Assembly (NCBI RefSeq): GCF_052113705.1
Contig: NZ_JBGQOG010000002.1
Span: 1 to 64,000 of the forward strand
From: JBGQOG01 sp052113705
GTDB lineage: Bacteria > Pseudomonadota > Alphaproteobacteria > Rhodobacterales > Rhodobacteraceae
Length of the DNA stretch: 64,000 bases
Direction of reading: 5' to 3'
This document shows positions 35,144 through 43,466 of the stretch, in pieces; the stretch's first letter is position 1, and each line of letters opens with the position of its first letter. Made by a program: the position numbers and the translations under genes. The notes below the pieces were generated by a model, which made no database searches, had not been told where the DNA came from, and saw nothing but the letters and a program-made list of their open reading frames with translations.

Positions 35144-35190
35144 GGGGGCGCTTGAATAGCGCCCCCGACTTCTCCCGCGGCAAAGCCGCG
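35144..35190 (+). terminator. Tandem hairpins between fliC and flaF
   Basis: GGGGGCGC/GCGCCCCC (35144-35151 with 35159-35166, 7-base loop) is followed by CGCGGC/GCCGCG (35176-35181 with 35185-35190, 3-base loop). The tail after the first has few T residues. This may be a weak terminator or an mRNA-stabilising structure that lets some transcripts reach flaF. Confidence 0.6.
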
Positions 35191-35223
35191 ATCTGATGCA
35201 TTCAGCCACTGGAAGGATTTCCC

Positions 35224-35601
35224 GTGAACGCAACGACTCTGGCCAAAACGGCCTATTCTGCCCCCGGGCAGCCCAACAGGACCGCGCGCGGCACCGAATA
35301 TGAATTGTTCGCCCGCATCACGCACAAATTGAAGATTGCCCATTCCAAGGGCCAGGCAGGGTTCGCCGCCATGGCCGCCGCCCTGCATGAAAATCGCCGG
35401 ATGTGGACGGTGCTTGCCACCGATGTTGCCGATCCGGGCAATCAGCTGCCGCAGGATCTGCGCGCGCGGCTGTTCTATCTCGCTGAATTTACCGCACAAC
35501 ATTCCAGCAAAGTTCTGTCCGGCAAGGCCAGCGCCGAAGTGCTGATCGACATCAACACCGCCATCATGCGTGGCCTGCGTCAGGAAGGCGGTGCTGCATG
35601 A
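35224..35601 (+). CDS. flaF: Flagellin export/assembly regulator FlaF
   Basis: A 125-residue protein with the FlaF pattern: GTEYELFARITHKLKIAH, then MAAALHENRRMWTVLATDVA and ARLFYLAEFTAQHSSKVLSG. In alphaproteobacteria FlaF promotes flagellin synthesis and secretion and acts against FlbT. The start is GTG 35224 with GGAAGG upstream. The stop overlaps flbT by four bases. Confidence 0.93.
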   Translation: MNATTLAKTAYSAPGQPNRTARGTEYELFARITHKLKIAHSKGQAGFAAMAAALHENRRMWTVLATDVADPGNQLPQDLRARLFYLAEFTAQHSSKVLSGKASAEVLIDINTAIMRGLRQEGGAA

Positions 35602-36005
35602 GTGGCCTCGTACTCAAACTTGCCCCGAACGAGCGGGTGCTGATCAATGGTGCCGTGATCGAGAACGGCGACCGCCGCTCGCGTCTGGCGATCATGACGC
35701 CCAACGCCAATATCCTGCGCCTGCGCGATGCGATCCACCCCGAGGAGGTGAACACCCCGGTGCGGCGCGTCTGCTATATCGCGCAGCTGGTGCTCTCGGG
35801 CGATGCCGATCCGGGCGAGGCGAAGATGCAGCTGTTGCGCGGTATCGAACAGCTGAGCCAGGTGCTGACCGATTATGACAGCCGCACGCAGCTGACCATC
35901 GCGACGCAATCGGTGCTGGAGGATCAGCATTATCAGGCCCTGAAAGCGCTGCGCACCCTGTTGCCGCGCGAAGAGCGGTTGATGGCCGCAAGCGGGCACG
36001 CATGA
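35598..36005 (+). CDS. flbT: Flagellin mRNA repressor FlbT
   Basis: A 135-residue protein beginning MSGLVLKLAPNERVLINGAV, the FlbT signature, and containing VRRVCYIAQLVLSG. In Caulobacter FlbT binds the 5' leader of flagellin mRNA and shortens its life until the hook is finished. It overlaps flaF upstream and the DUF1217 gene downstream by four bases each, so the three are translated as a block. Confidence 0.95.
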   Translation: MSGLVLKLAPNERVLINGAVIENGDRRSRLAIMTPNANILRLRDAIHPEEVNTPVRRVCYIAQLVLSGDADPGEAKMQLLRGIEQLSQVLTDYDSRTQLTIATQSVLEDQHYQALKALRTLLPREERLMAASGHA

Positions 36006-36850
36006 GCTATTCTCCGGTTGTTCCTTTCGGCGGTTATTCCGGTTGGAAGATTCTCAACCGGACGATGGAAACGCAGAAGGCGGCCTTTGTCGCCTCTGCG
36101 GATGTCAAAAATGATGAGCAATATTTCCGCGACAACATCGGCAAGATCGACACGGCCGAACAGCTGGTGGCCGACCGCCGCCTGCTGAAGGTTGCGCTGG
36201 GGGCCTTTGGCCTGCAGGACGACATCGACAACAAGTTCTTCATCAAGAAGGTGTTGTCGGACGGCACGCTCGACAACAACGATCTGGCCAACAAGCTGTC
36301 GAACAAGAATTATCTGGCGATGTCGCAGGCCTTTGGCTTTGGTGATTACAAGACACCCTCGACCAAACTGTCGGATTTCGCGGATACCATCCTGAAGAAA
36401 TACGAGACGCAGTCTTTCGAGGTTGCGGTGGGCGAGAACAACGAGAGTTTCCGCCTGGCGATGTATGCCCAGCGCGAAATTCCGGCACTGGCGAAAAAGG
36501 ACATGTCCGAAAACGCCAAATGGTATTCGATCATCGGTTCCGGCCCGATGTCGACCGTGGTGCAAACGGCGCTTGGCCTGCCCAAAAGCGTCGGCGCGCT
36601 GGATGTGGACAAGCAGCTGGACATCTACAAAGCCAAGGCCAAGACCTTTTTCGGCACCAGCGATCCGGCGAAATTTGCCAATGCCGAAGGCATGGACAAG
36701 CTGGTCAAGATGTATCTCCTGCGGTCGGATCTGGACGGCACTTCAACTTACAGCGGCGGTTCGGCCGCGCTGAGCCTGTTGCAGGGCACGGCGGGCGGCT
36801 CGGCCTTCAGCAGCGATGGCGGCGCGAGCATTCTGTCGCTTCTGGTCTGA
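36002..36850 (+). CDS. DUF1217-family flagellar protein
   Basis: A 282-residue protein I assign to DUF1217 from its start (YSGWKILNRTMETQKAAF), the repeated helical units with an ATQ/VADRRLLKVALGAFGL core and RLAMYAQREIPALAK. Members occur almost only in flagellar clusters of Rhodobacterales and Rhizobiales, and their function is not established. It is co-translated with flbT, and its C-terminus is Ser/Gly-rich (GGSAALSLLQGTAG...), reminiscent of secreted axial proteins. A role at the hook-filament stage is inferred from position. Confidence 0.75.
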   Translation: MSYSPVVPFGGYSGWKILNRTMETQKAAFVASADVKNDEQYFRDNIGKIDTAEQLVADRRLLKVALGAFGLQDDIDNKFFIKKVLSDGTLDNNDLANKLSNKNYLAMSQAFGFGDYKTPSTKLSDFADTILKKYETQSFEVAVGENNESFRLAMYAQREIPALAKKDMSENAKWYSIIGSGPMSTVVQTALGLPKSVGALDVDKQLDIYKAKAKTFFGTSDPAKFANAEGMDKLVKMYLLRSDLDGTSTYSGGSAALSLLQGTAGGSAFSSDGGASILSLLV

Positions 36851-36885
36851 ACCGGCAATCTGGGTCGAACCGGCATTCCCAAACG

Positions 36886-36914
36886 AAACGGCGGGCTTTG
36901 CGGCCCGCCGTTTT
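36886..36914. terminator. Bidirectional terminator between the flaF-flbT block and fliI
   Basis: An 11-base stem AAACGGCGGGC/GCCCGCCGTTT with a 6-base loop has T residues on the plus side and T residues also when read on the minus strand. It can end both converging transcripts. Confidence 0.85.
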
Positions 36915-36922
36915 CATTTCCC

Positions 36923-38266
36923 TCAGCGTTTCACAAAGGCCTGTGCCGCCTGCCCCAAGGCACCCGACAGGCGCCGGAACGAGGCGGCGGTGTCGTCCGG
37001 CTCATCCTCCGACAGGAAGTTGTCGAGGCTGGGCCAGACCTTGATCGCCGCATCGATCATCGGGTCCGAGCCATGCACATAGAGCCCCGCCTGAATCATC
37101 ATCTCGGCCCGGTCATAGGCGCCCAACAGCCGCCGGGCGAGGCCGATCATCGTGTTTTCTTCCTTCGTCGCCGCATGCGGCAGCGAGCGTGAGACCGAGC
37201 GCAGAAGGTCGATCGCCGGAAACCGGCCGCGCTCGGCGATTGCGCGGTCCATCACCACATGGCCGTCCAGCACACCGCGCAGGATGTCGGCCACCGGCTC
37301 TTCCATATCCGATCCGGCCACCAGCACCGAGAAGATCGCCGTGATGTCCCCCTCGCCACTGTCCGGGCCGGGGCCGGAGCGTTCGGCCAGCGACATGATC
37401 TGATGCGAGGTCGAGGGCGGAAAGCCGCGCAGGCTGGGCGGTTCGCCCCCGGCCAGCGCCACCTCGCGGTGGGCTTCGGCAAAGCGGGTGACGCTGTCGG
37501 CCAGAAACAGCACATGTTTGCCCTGATCGCGGAAATGCTCGGCGACCGACATCGCGGCCCAGGCGCAGCGCCGCCGCACGAGGGGCGAGGTGTCCGAGGT
37601 GGCGGCCACCACCACCGTGCGCGCCATCCCCTCCGGCCCCATCGTGCTCTCGACGAATTCGCGCAGCTCGCGTCCGCGTTCGCCCACCAGCGCGATCACC
37701 ACCACATCGGCATCGACCCCCTTGGCGAATTTCGCGAGCAAGGTGGATTTGCCAACGCCCGATCCGGCAAAAAGGCCGATCCGCTGCCCGCGCACGAGGG
37801 GGAGCAACGTGTTGAACACCGCGATCCCGGTTTCCAGCCGCGCGCCGAGCCGGCGGCGCGAGGCGGCGGGCGGCGGGCCTGCGCGCGGGTTCCGCTCCAC
37901 CGCGCCGCGGCGCAGCGGGCGGCCATCCAGCGCGCGGCCGAAAGGATCAACGATGCGGCCGATCCAGCTGTCATCGGGGGCGATTCCCGCCTGCCCGATC
38001 AGCTCGACCGAGTCGCCGATGGCGATTCCATCCGCCGGACCATCGGTCAGCAGGGTCACGGTTCCGGCCTTGAGGGCGAGCACCTCTGCCCCGAGTTCCA
38101 TCCCGGCATGGCATTGGATGACCACCCGGTCGCCCAGCGCCGCGCGGCTGGAAAGTCCTGCAACATCAACGGTTCCGCCGCCAACCTGCACCACGCGGCC
38201 CATCGCATGCACGAGCCCGATCTCGGAAATCTCCGCCCGCAGCAGTTCGAATTCACCTTGAGCCAT
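36923..38266 (-). CDS. fliI: Flagellum-specific ATPase FliI
   Basis: A 447-residue F1-beta-like ATPase that energises entry of substrates into the flagellar export gate. Walker A GSGVGKST is at 168-175, the catalytic Glu-containing GERGRELREF follows, and Walker B is in HVLFLADSVTRFA. The N-terminal barrel and helical C-terminal domain are complete. It is a single gene, divergent from the flgB operon and convergent with the flbT block. Confidence 0.96.
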   Translation of the reverse strand: MAQGEFELLRAEISEIGLVHAMGRVVQVGGGTVDVAGLSSRAALGDRVVIQCHAGMELGAEVLALKAGTVTLLTDGPADGIAIGDSVELIGQAGIAPDDSWIGRIVDPFGRALDGRPLRRGAVERNPRAGPPPAASRRRLGARLETGIAVFNTLLPLVRGQRIGLFAGSGVGKSTLLAKFAKGVDADVVVIALVGERGRELREFVESTMGPEGMARTVVVAATSDTSPLVRRRCAWAAMSVAEHFRDQGKHVLFLADSVTRFAEAHREVALAGGEPPSLRGFPPSTSHQIMSLAERSGPGPDSGEGDITAIFSVLVAGSDMEEPVADILRGVLDGHVVMDRAIAERGRFPAIDLLRSVSRSLPHAATKEENTMIGLARRLLGAYDRAEMMIQAGLYVHGSDPMIDAAIKVWPSLDNFLSEDEPDDTAASFRRLSGALGQAAQAFVKR

Positions 38267-38310
38267 TCTGGCCTCCTGTCGTCCCTGAAGCCTTTTTTAA
38301 CGAATCCGCC

Positions 38311-38325
38311 TTAAAGCTTAGTTGA
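38311..38325. promoter_or_regulatory. CtrA-like box between fliI and flgB
   Basis: TTAA-N7-TTGA at 38311-38325, one mismatch from TTAA-N7-TTAA, in the 80-base divergent fliI/flgB region. GGAGGAG of the flgB ribosome-binding site follows closely, so if active it would sit very near the flgB start site. Confidence 0.4.
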
Positions 38326-38346
38326 TAGTTCGGAGGAGAAACCCCG

Positions 38347-38733
38347 ATGTTCGAGAAACTTGAAATTCTGCAGATGGCGCAAGCAATGGCGAGCCATGCT
38401 GGCCTGCGGCAAAATGCTGTATCGCAGAATATCGCCAATGCCGACACGCCGGGCTACAAGGCCCGCGACGTCGCATCCTTTGCGGATACCTATCAAAGCA
38501 CCGACGGTTCGACCGCGCTCAGAACGACGCGATCCGGCCATATCGGCGGCTCGAATGTGTACAACGCCTCGGTCACCGTTGATTCTTCGCCCGGCACCAC
38601 ATCGCCGAACGGCAACAGCGTCTCGCTGGAAGATCAGATGGTGAAAGGCGTTGAAGTCCGCCGTGAACATGATCTCGCCCTCGCGGTCTACAAGACCTCG
38701 ATGACGATCCTTCGCACCAGCCTTGGCAAGTGA
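38347..38733 (+). CDS. flgB: Flagellar basal-body rod protein FlgB
   Basis: A 128-residue proximal rod subunit. The N-terminal helix MAQAMASHAGLRQNAVSQNI leads into the flagellar rod signature NIANADTPGYKARDV, and the C-terminal helix (EHDLALAVYKTSMTILRTSL) pairs with it. GGAGGAG precedes ATG 38347. It is the first gene of a nine-gene operon that runs to the fliL-like gene. Confidence 0.96.
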   Translation: MFEKLEILQMAQAMASHAGLRQNAVSQNIANADTPGYKARDVASFADTYQSTDGSTALRTTRSGHIGGSNVYNASVTVDSSPGTTSPNGNSVSLEDQMVKGVEVRREHDLALAVYKTSMTILRTSLGK

Positions 38734-38744
38734 GGGAGGCTTAG

Positions 38745-39137
38745 ATGTCCGACTTTTCCAGCACACTCGCCCTGTCCGCCTCCGGCATGAAGGCCCAGTC
38801 CATGCGGCTGCGCCATGTGTCCGAGAACATCGCCAACGCCGACACCCCCGGCTACCGCCGCAAGATGGCCACTTTCGAAGAGGTGGTCGAAGGCGGTGAG
38901 CACACCGGCAAAGTGGGCCTGGGCAAGCTTGAACTCGACCAGACGCCCTTGTCCGAAATCTATGACCCGGGCAATCCGCTGGCCAATGCAGACGGCTACT
39001 ATGACGGTTCCAACGTCGACATGGTGGTCGAGATTGCTGACGCGCGCGAAGCGCAGCGCAGCTACGAGGCGAATCTCAAGATGTTCGATCAGGCGCGGCA
39101 AATGTCGTCATCCCTGCTCGATCTTCTGCGCCGTTAA
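38745..39137 (+). CDS. flgC: Flagellar basal-body rod protein FlgC
   Basis: A 130-residue proximal rod subunit with the rod signature ENIANADTPGYRRK. A central DPGNPLANADGYYDGSNVDM segment follows, and a C-terminal helix (EAQRSYEANLKMFDQARQM) that is diagnostic of FlgC. It begins 11 bases after flgB with GAGGGAGG upstream. Confidence 0.96.
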   Translation: MSDFSSTLALSASGMKAQSMRLRHVSENIANADTPGYRRKMATFEEVVEGGEHTGKVGLGKLELDQTPLSEIYDPGNPLANADGYYDGSNVDMVVEIADAREAQRSYEANLKMFDQARQMSSSLLDLLRR

Positions 39138-39154
39138 CCCCGAGGAGGTCCAGA

Positions 39155-39448
39155 ATGGACGTCAGAACCTCTTTTGCCACGCAGGGATACGGTCAGGCCC
39201 GCCAGGCCGCCGCCCCCAAGCCGCAATCGCAAAACACCGGTGACAACGCCTTTGCCAAGGCGGCGAATGATTTCGCCTCCACCCTGCGCAACGGCGAGGA
39301 CACCGCAAAATCCGCCATGTCCGGCGGCGCCGATCCTCAGGCCCTGGTCGAGGCTTTGTCGCAGACGCAGATGGCGGTGGAAACCGCGGTCACCGTCCGC
39401 GACCGCATCGTCGAGGCCTATCAGGAAATCCTGAGGATGCCGGTGTAA
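39155..39448 (+). CDS. fliE: Flagellar hook-basal body complex protein FliE
   Basis: A 97-residue adaptor that joins the MS ring and export gate to the rod. It has the helical FliE pattern, with QALVEALSQTQMAVETAVTV and ending VEAYQEILRMPV. GAGGAGG lies upstream of ATG 39155. The last base overlaps the fliQ start (TAATG). Confidence 0.92.
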   Translation: MDVRTSFATQGYGQARQAAAPKPQSQNTGDNAFAKAANDFASTLRNGEDTAKSAMSGGADPQALVEALSQTQMAVETAVTVRDRIVEAYQEILRMPV

Positions 39449-39717
39449 TGATGACCGAGGCCGTCTTTTTCGACACGTTGCGCGCCGGGCTCTGGATCGC
39501 GGTGATGATCTCGACCCCGATGCTCGCGGTCGCGCTGATCGTCGGCGTCGCGGTCGGCCTGTTTCAGGCGCTGACTTCGGTGCAGGAAATGACGCTGACC
39601 TTCGTGCCCAAGGTCGGGCTGATGCTCGCCGTCTTCTGGGTGTCGATGTCCTTCATGTCACAGACGCTGGTCGGGTTTTTCACCGACCGCATCATTCCCC
39701 TGATCGCCGGAGGCTGA
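39448..39717 (+). CDS. fliQ: Flagellar export gate protein FliQ
   Basis: An 89-residue membrane protein with two hydrophobic helices and the FliQ motifs GLWIAVMISTPMLAVALIVG and GLFQALTSVQEMTLTFVPK. It forms part of the FliPQR gate in the centre of the MS ring. Its placement between fliE and flgF, away from fliP and fliR, is typical of alphaproteobacteria. A second ATG directly follows the first. Confidence 0.95.
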   Translation: MMTEAVFFDTLRAGLWIAVMISTPMLAVALIVGVAVGLFQALTSVQEMTLTFVPKVGLMLAVFWVSMSFMSQTLVGFFTDRIIPLIAGG

Positions 39718-39721
39718 GACC

Positions 39722-40438
39722 ATGGATAATGCCATCTATGCCACGCTGAACCGGCAATCGGGCCTGATGCGCGAGATGCAGACCGTGGCGAACAACATCG
39801 CCAACGTCTCGACCACCGGCTTTCGCAAGGAAGGCGTGATCTTCGCCGAATATGTCGCCGATTTGGACGGCGCCGAGCCCTCGCTGTCGATGGCCAATGG
39901 CGATGCGCGGCAGGTCAACCTGGCGCAGGGGCCGCTCAGCCAGACCGGGGGCACCTTCGATTTCGCGATCGAGGGCGACGGGTTCTTCATGGTCGAGACA
40001 CCGCAGGGCAATCAGCTGACCCGCGCGGGCAGCTTTACCCCCTCGCCCGAGGGCGAGCTGGTGACGCAAGATGGCTACAAGCTGCTCGACACCGGCGGCA
40101 CCCCGATCACCGTGCCCAATGACGCCGGCAATGTCGGCATGGCGCAGGACGGCACCCTTTCCGCGAATGGCGTGCCTCTGGGGCAGATCGGGCTGTACCT
40201 GCCGACCGATCCGAATGGCCTCGTCCATACCGGCGGCACCCGCTTCAAGGCCGAAGCGGGGACCGAGCCGATGGAGGGGGGCAAGATCCTGCAAGGCTAT
40301 GTCGAGGAATCCAACGTCGATCCGATGACGGAGATTTCCCGGATGATCGAGGTCCAGCGTGCCTATGAGATGGGCCAGACCTTTCTAGACCGCGAAGACG
40401 AACGGATCCGTTCGGTCGTCTCCACTTTGTCCCGCTGA
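39722..40438 (+). CDS. flgF: Flagellar basal-body rod protein FlgF
   Basis: A 238-residue proximal/distal rod subunit. The N-terminus has NNIANVSTTGFRKEGVIF, the middle has QTGGTFDFAIEGDGFFMVET, and the C-terminus has EESNVDPMTEISRMIEVQRA. FlgF is shorter than FlgG and precedes it here in the usual order. It starts four bases after fliQ. Confidence 0.95.
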   Translation: MDNAIYATLNRQSGLMREMQTVANNIANVSTTGFRKEGVIFAEYVADLDGAEPSLSMANGDARQVNLAQGPLSQTGGTFDFAIEGDGFFMVETPQGNQLTRAGSFTPSPEGELVTQDGYKLLDTGGTPITVPNDAGNVGMAQDGTLSANGVPLGQIGLYLPTDPNGLVHTGGTRFKAEAGTEPMEGGKILQGYVEESNVDPMTEISRMIEVQRAYEMGQTFLDREDERIRSVVSTLSR

Positions 40439-40454
40439 ACAAGGAAACTGATCC

Positions 40455-41240
40455 ATGCGTGCCCTTCAGATTGCCGCTTCCGGAATGAGTGCCCAGCAGA
40501 TGCGGGTCGAAGTCATTTCGAACAACCTCGCCAACATGTCGACCACCGGCTACAACTCGCGCCGGGCCGAATTTGCCGACCTGCATTACCAGCAGCTGAC
40601 CCGCGCGGGCACCGTGACCGCCGCCGATGGCACCGTGGTGCCCACGGGCGTGCAGCTGGGCCTTGGGGTGCGGCCTTCTTCGGTCACCGTCAACGTGGCG
40701 CAGGGGTCGCTCAGCCAGAGCGGCGGTGATCTCGATGTGGCCATTGATGGTCTGGGCTATCTTGAGGTGACCATGCCCTCGGGCGTTTCGGGCTATACCC
40801 GCGACGGGTCGCTGAAACGCTCGCCCGACGGGCAGATCGTCACCTCCGACGGCTATCCGGTGGTGCCGGGGATCACAATTCCGACCGATGCCGCCTCGGT
40901 GGCGATCAATGCCACCGGCGAAGTCTATGCCTATTTCAACAATCAGGTGAATCCGACCCTGCTGGGCCAGTTCACCCTGGCGAATTTCACCAATGAAAAG
41001 GGCCTGGAGGCCACTGGCTCGAACCTCTTCACCGAAACCACCGCCTCGGGCCCCGCGCTGATCTCTGCGCCGGGCGAAAACGGCCTCGGCACGCTGCGCC
41101 AAGGCTATCTTGAGGAGAGCTCTGTCGATTCCGTGCGCGAAATCACCGAGCTGATCAAGGCCCAGCGCGGCTATGAGCTGAACGCAAAAGTCATCACCGC
41201 TGCCGACCAGATGCTCGGCGCAACCACGCAGGTACGTTGA
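40455..41240 (+). CDS. flgG: Flagellar distal rod protein FlgG
   Basis: A 261-residue distal rod subunit, about the standard length. It starts MRALQIAASGMSAQQMRVEV, carries NNLANMSTTGYNSRRAEF and LHYQQLTRAG, and ends with the conserved EITELIKAQRGYELNAKVI and TADQML-type helix. Its stop overlaps the flgA start (TGATG), so they are coupled. Confidence 0.97.
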   Translation: MRALQIAASGMSAQQMRVEVISNNLANMSTTGYNSRRAEFADLHYQQLTRAGTVTAADGTVVPTGVQLGLGVRPSSVTVNVAQGSLSQSGGDLDVAIDGLGYLEVTMPSGVSGYTRDGSLKRSPDGQIVTSDGYPVVPGITIPTDAASVAINATGEVYAYFNNQVNPTLLGQFTLANFTNEKGLEATGSNLFTETTASGPALISAPGENGLGTLRQGYLEESSVDSVREITELIKAQRGYELNAKVITAADQMLGATTQVR

Positions 41241-41671
41241 TGTTGGGACGTGAATTCTGGGCATTAACCTTAATGTTTGCTTGCCTCGCCACCGGCAGCC
41301 GCGCCGATGTGCTGATTGCCTCGCACACGTTGCGGCCACAAACCACACTGACCGCAGAAGATCTCGAATACACCGAAAGCGATGCCCCCGGCGCGCTCTC
41401 GGCCGAAGATGTGATCGGCATGGAAACCAAGGTGTCCATCTATGCCAAGCGCCCGATCCGCCTGCAGGACATCGGTCCCGCCGCGGTGGTGGAGCGGAAC
41501 CAGACCGTGCCGCTGATCTATCACAAAGGCACGCTGACCATTCTGACCGAGGGCCGCGCCATGCAGCGTGCGGGTGTCGGGGAAATCATCAAGGTGATGA
41601 ACATCGCCTCCAAAACCACCGTGACCGCACGCGTTGATCCCGACGGGACGCTGCAGGTCTTTTCGAATTAA
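41240..41671 (+). CDS. flgA: P-ring assembly chaperone FlgA
   Basis: A 143-residue periplasmic protein with a signal peptide (FWALTLMFACLATGSRA, cleaved near residue 22). A SAF domain follows (LIASHTLRPQTTLTAEDLEY) together with the C-terminal FlgA segment VGEIIKVMNIASKTTVTARV. It helps FlgI polymerise into the P ring. The ATG at 41240 overlaps the flgG stop. Shorter than enterobacterial FlgA, as usual in this group. Confidence 0.92.
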   Translation: MLGREFWALTLMFACLATGSRADVLIASHTLRPQTTLTAEDLEYTESDAPGALSAEDVIGMETKVSIYAKRPIRLQDIGPAAVVERNQTVPLIYHKGTLTILTEGRAMQRAGVGEIIKVMNIASKTTVTARVDPDGTLQVFSN

Positions 41672-41683
41672 GGTAGAGCCGCC

Positions 41684-42409
41684 ATGCGCATTTCCGTTCT
41701 TTTGCTCTCGGGCCTGTCGCTGATGGCCTGCTCGCGTCTCGAGCAGGTCGGCCGGGCCCCCGCCTTCACGCCCGTTGAAGGTTCCAATGAATATTACGCC
41801 ATGACCAATATGCCGATGCCCGAAACCCAGGCGCCGGTGCCGGGCATGTCGCAGGCCTCGCTCTGGTCGGGGGAGCGCGGCTCGCTTCTGGGCGATCGCC
41901 GCGCCGGACAGGCGGGGGACATCCTGACCGTGGTGATCGAGATCAACGAAAAAGCCGAGATCAACAACACCACCGGCCGCAACCGCACCGGCTCGGACAA
42001 TGTCGGCATCACCGGGATGCTGGGGATTCCGCAGCGGCTGAACCAGCAACTGCCGGCAGGGGCCAGCATGGGCAATGCCTATAACACCTCCTCGACCTCG
42101 GCCTATCAGGGCTCTGGCTCGGTGGCGCGGAATGAAAAGCTGACGCTGCGCGTGGCCGCCACCGTGACCGAGCGTCTGCCGAACGGCGTGCTGCGCATTC
42201 AGGGCAGCCAGGAGGTGCGGGTGAATTTTGAAGTGCGCGAACTGCTGGTGCAGGGCTTTGTGCGCGCCGAAGACATCAGCCGCCAGAACGAGATTACCTA
42301 TGACAAGATCGCGGGCGCGCGGATTTCCTATGGCGGACGCGGCCAGATCACCGATGTCCAGCAACCCCGTGTCGGCCAGCAAGTGGCTGATATAATTCTG
42401 CCATTCTGA
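41684..42409 (+). CDS. flgH: Flagellar L-ring lipoprotein FlgH
   Basis: A 241-residue outer-membrane ring subunit. The lipobox LMAC puts the lipidated cysteine at residue 16. The family motifs SLWSGERGSLLGDRRAGQAG, DILTVVIEINEKAEINN and the C-terminal VRAEDISRQNEITYDKIAGA with ISYGGRGQ are present. It lies 12 bases after flgA and 7 bases before the fliL-like gene. Confidence 0.96.
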   Translation: MRISVLLLSGLSLMACSRLEQVGRAPAFTPVEGSNEYYAMTNMPMPETQAPVPGMSQASLWSGERGSLLGDRRAGQAGDILTVVIEINEKAEINNTTGRNRTGSDNVGITGMLGIPQRLNQQLPAGASMGNAYNTSSTSAYQGSGSVARNEKLTLRVAATVTERLPNGVLRIQGSQEVRVNFEVRELLVQGFVRAEDISRQNEITYDKIAGARISYGGRGQITDVQQPRVGQQVADIILPF

Positions 42410-42416
42410 GGATAGC

Positions 42417-42968
42417 ATGCGTAAAATCCTTCCCATTCTGCTGGCCCTGATCGGGCTGGGTGGCGGCGTCGGCGCGGGGATCTTTCTGCGCCCGCCCCCG
42501 GAAGAAGCCGTGGTGATCAATCCCTGCGGTGACGGCACCGCGCCGTCAGAACATGCCGATGCCGCCGCGGCGGAGGGCCACGGCGATGCAGCCGCCGCCG
42601 AGGGGGGCCACGGCGAAGGCGATGGGGCCGCTGCCGAGCCGACACGGGAATATGTCAAGCTGAACAACCAGTTTGTCGTGCCCGTCGTCGAGCAAGGGCA
42701 GGTGGCCGCGCTGGTGATCCTCTCGCTGAGCCTCGAGGTGAAGATCGGCGCGACGCAAAAGGTCTATACGCTGGAGCCGAAACTGCGCGACAATTTCCTG
42801 CAGGTGCTGTTTGACCACGCCAATTCCGGCGGTTTCCGTGGTGCTTTCACCGAGGCCAGCAACCTTGATCCGCTGCGCCGCGCCCTTCTGGAGGTGGCCA
42901 TCAAAGCCGTCGGGCCCGAGGTGACCAATGTGCTTATCTCGGACATCGTCCGCCAGGATGCCGCCTGA
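42417..42968 (+). CDS. FliL-like flagellar basal-body-associated protein, first copy
   Basis: A 183-residue single-span membrane protein. Residues 5-24 form the anchor, followed by a His/Ala/Glu/Gly-rich linker (about 45-75). A periplasmic domain then starts EYVKLNNQFVVPVVEQGQVA and contains LSLSLEVKIGATQKVYTLEP and DVL-like NFLQVLFDHA. FliL proteins ring the stator and increase torque or stability. A second, divergent FliL is encoded at 53625-54128. It ends the flgB operon ahead of a strong terminator. Confidence 0.78.
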   Translation: MRKILPILLALIGLGGGVGAGIFLRPPPEEAVVINPCGDGTAPSEHADAAAAEGHGDAAAAEGGHGEGDGAAAEPTREYVKLNNQFVVPVVEQGQVAALVILSLSLEVKIGATQKVYTLEPKLRDNFLQVLFDHANSGGFRGAFTEASNLDPLRRALLEVAIKAVGPEVTNVLISDIVRQDAA

Positions 42969-43010
42969 CGCCTTGGTGCACCACAGCGGCAAAACCACCC
43001 GTCACAAATC

Positions 43011-43042
43011 AACAGCGCCTCCGAAAGAGGCGCTGTTTTTTT
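43011..43042 (+). terminator. Rho-independent terminator of the flgB operon
   Basis: Stem CAGCGCCTC/GAGGCGCTG (43013-43021 with 43027-43035), loop CGAAA, seven T residues after it. Confidence 0.92.
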
Positions 43043-43085
43043 CGCGCCAAGGAAAAACGCAGGTTTCTACAGCAAAAAAGGCGGG

Positions 43086-43466
43086 TCAGAGCGATTTGCG
43101 CGACCGGATCAGTTTGGCCTCTTGCCGCTGCTCGCTGCCGATCTGCTCCAGCGCTTCGGCCCGGCCATGCGCCAAAGCCGCCGCCTCGCGCTCACGCGCC
43201 CATTCCGCCTCGCGCTGACGGCGCAGCGCCGCCAGACGATCTGCCTCCTGCCGCGCCCAGAGCTCGTATTTCGCGGACTGCATCCCCGCCTCGGGCGCGG
43301 CAAACAGTTCGGCCCGCGCGGCGCGCTGACTATCGGCCAGCGCGTCGATCTGCGTTGTGACCGCATTGCGCGCCGCCCCTGCCTTGGCCAAGGCGCCCAG
43401 AGCCAGATCCTTGCGCATCGCGGCCAGTTCCTGCAACGCCTTCAGCCGTTTGATTTGATTGCTCAC
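43086..43466 (-). CDS. FliJ-like flagellar export chaperone
   Basis: A 126-residue, entirely helical and highly charged protein (LKALQELAAMRKDLALGALA, ARAELFAA, then an Arg/Glu/Ala coiled coil) that matches FliJ in size and pattern. FliJ links the FliI/FliH ATPase complex to FlhA. Its start overlaps the flhB stop by four bases, so it is the last gene of the sltF-flhA-fliR-flhB operon. Family sequence conservation is poor, so the name is tentative. Confidence 0.6.
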   Translation of the reverse strand: MSNQIKRLKALQELAAMRKDLALGALAKAGAARNAVTTQIDALADSQRAARAELFAAPEAGMQSAKYELWARQEADRLAALRRQREAEWAREREAAALAHGRAEALEQIGSEQRQEAKLIRSRKSL

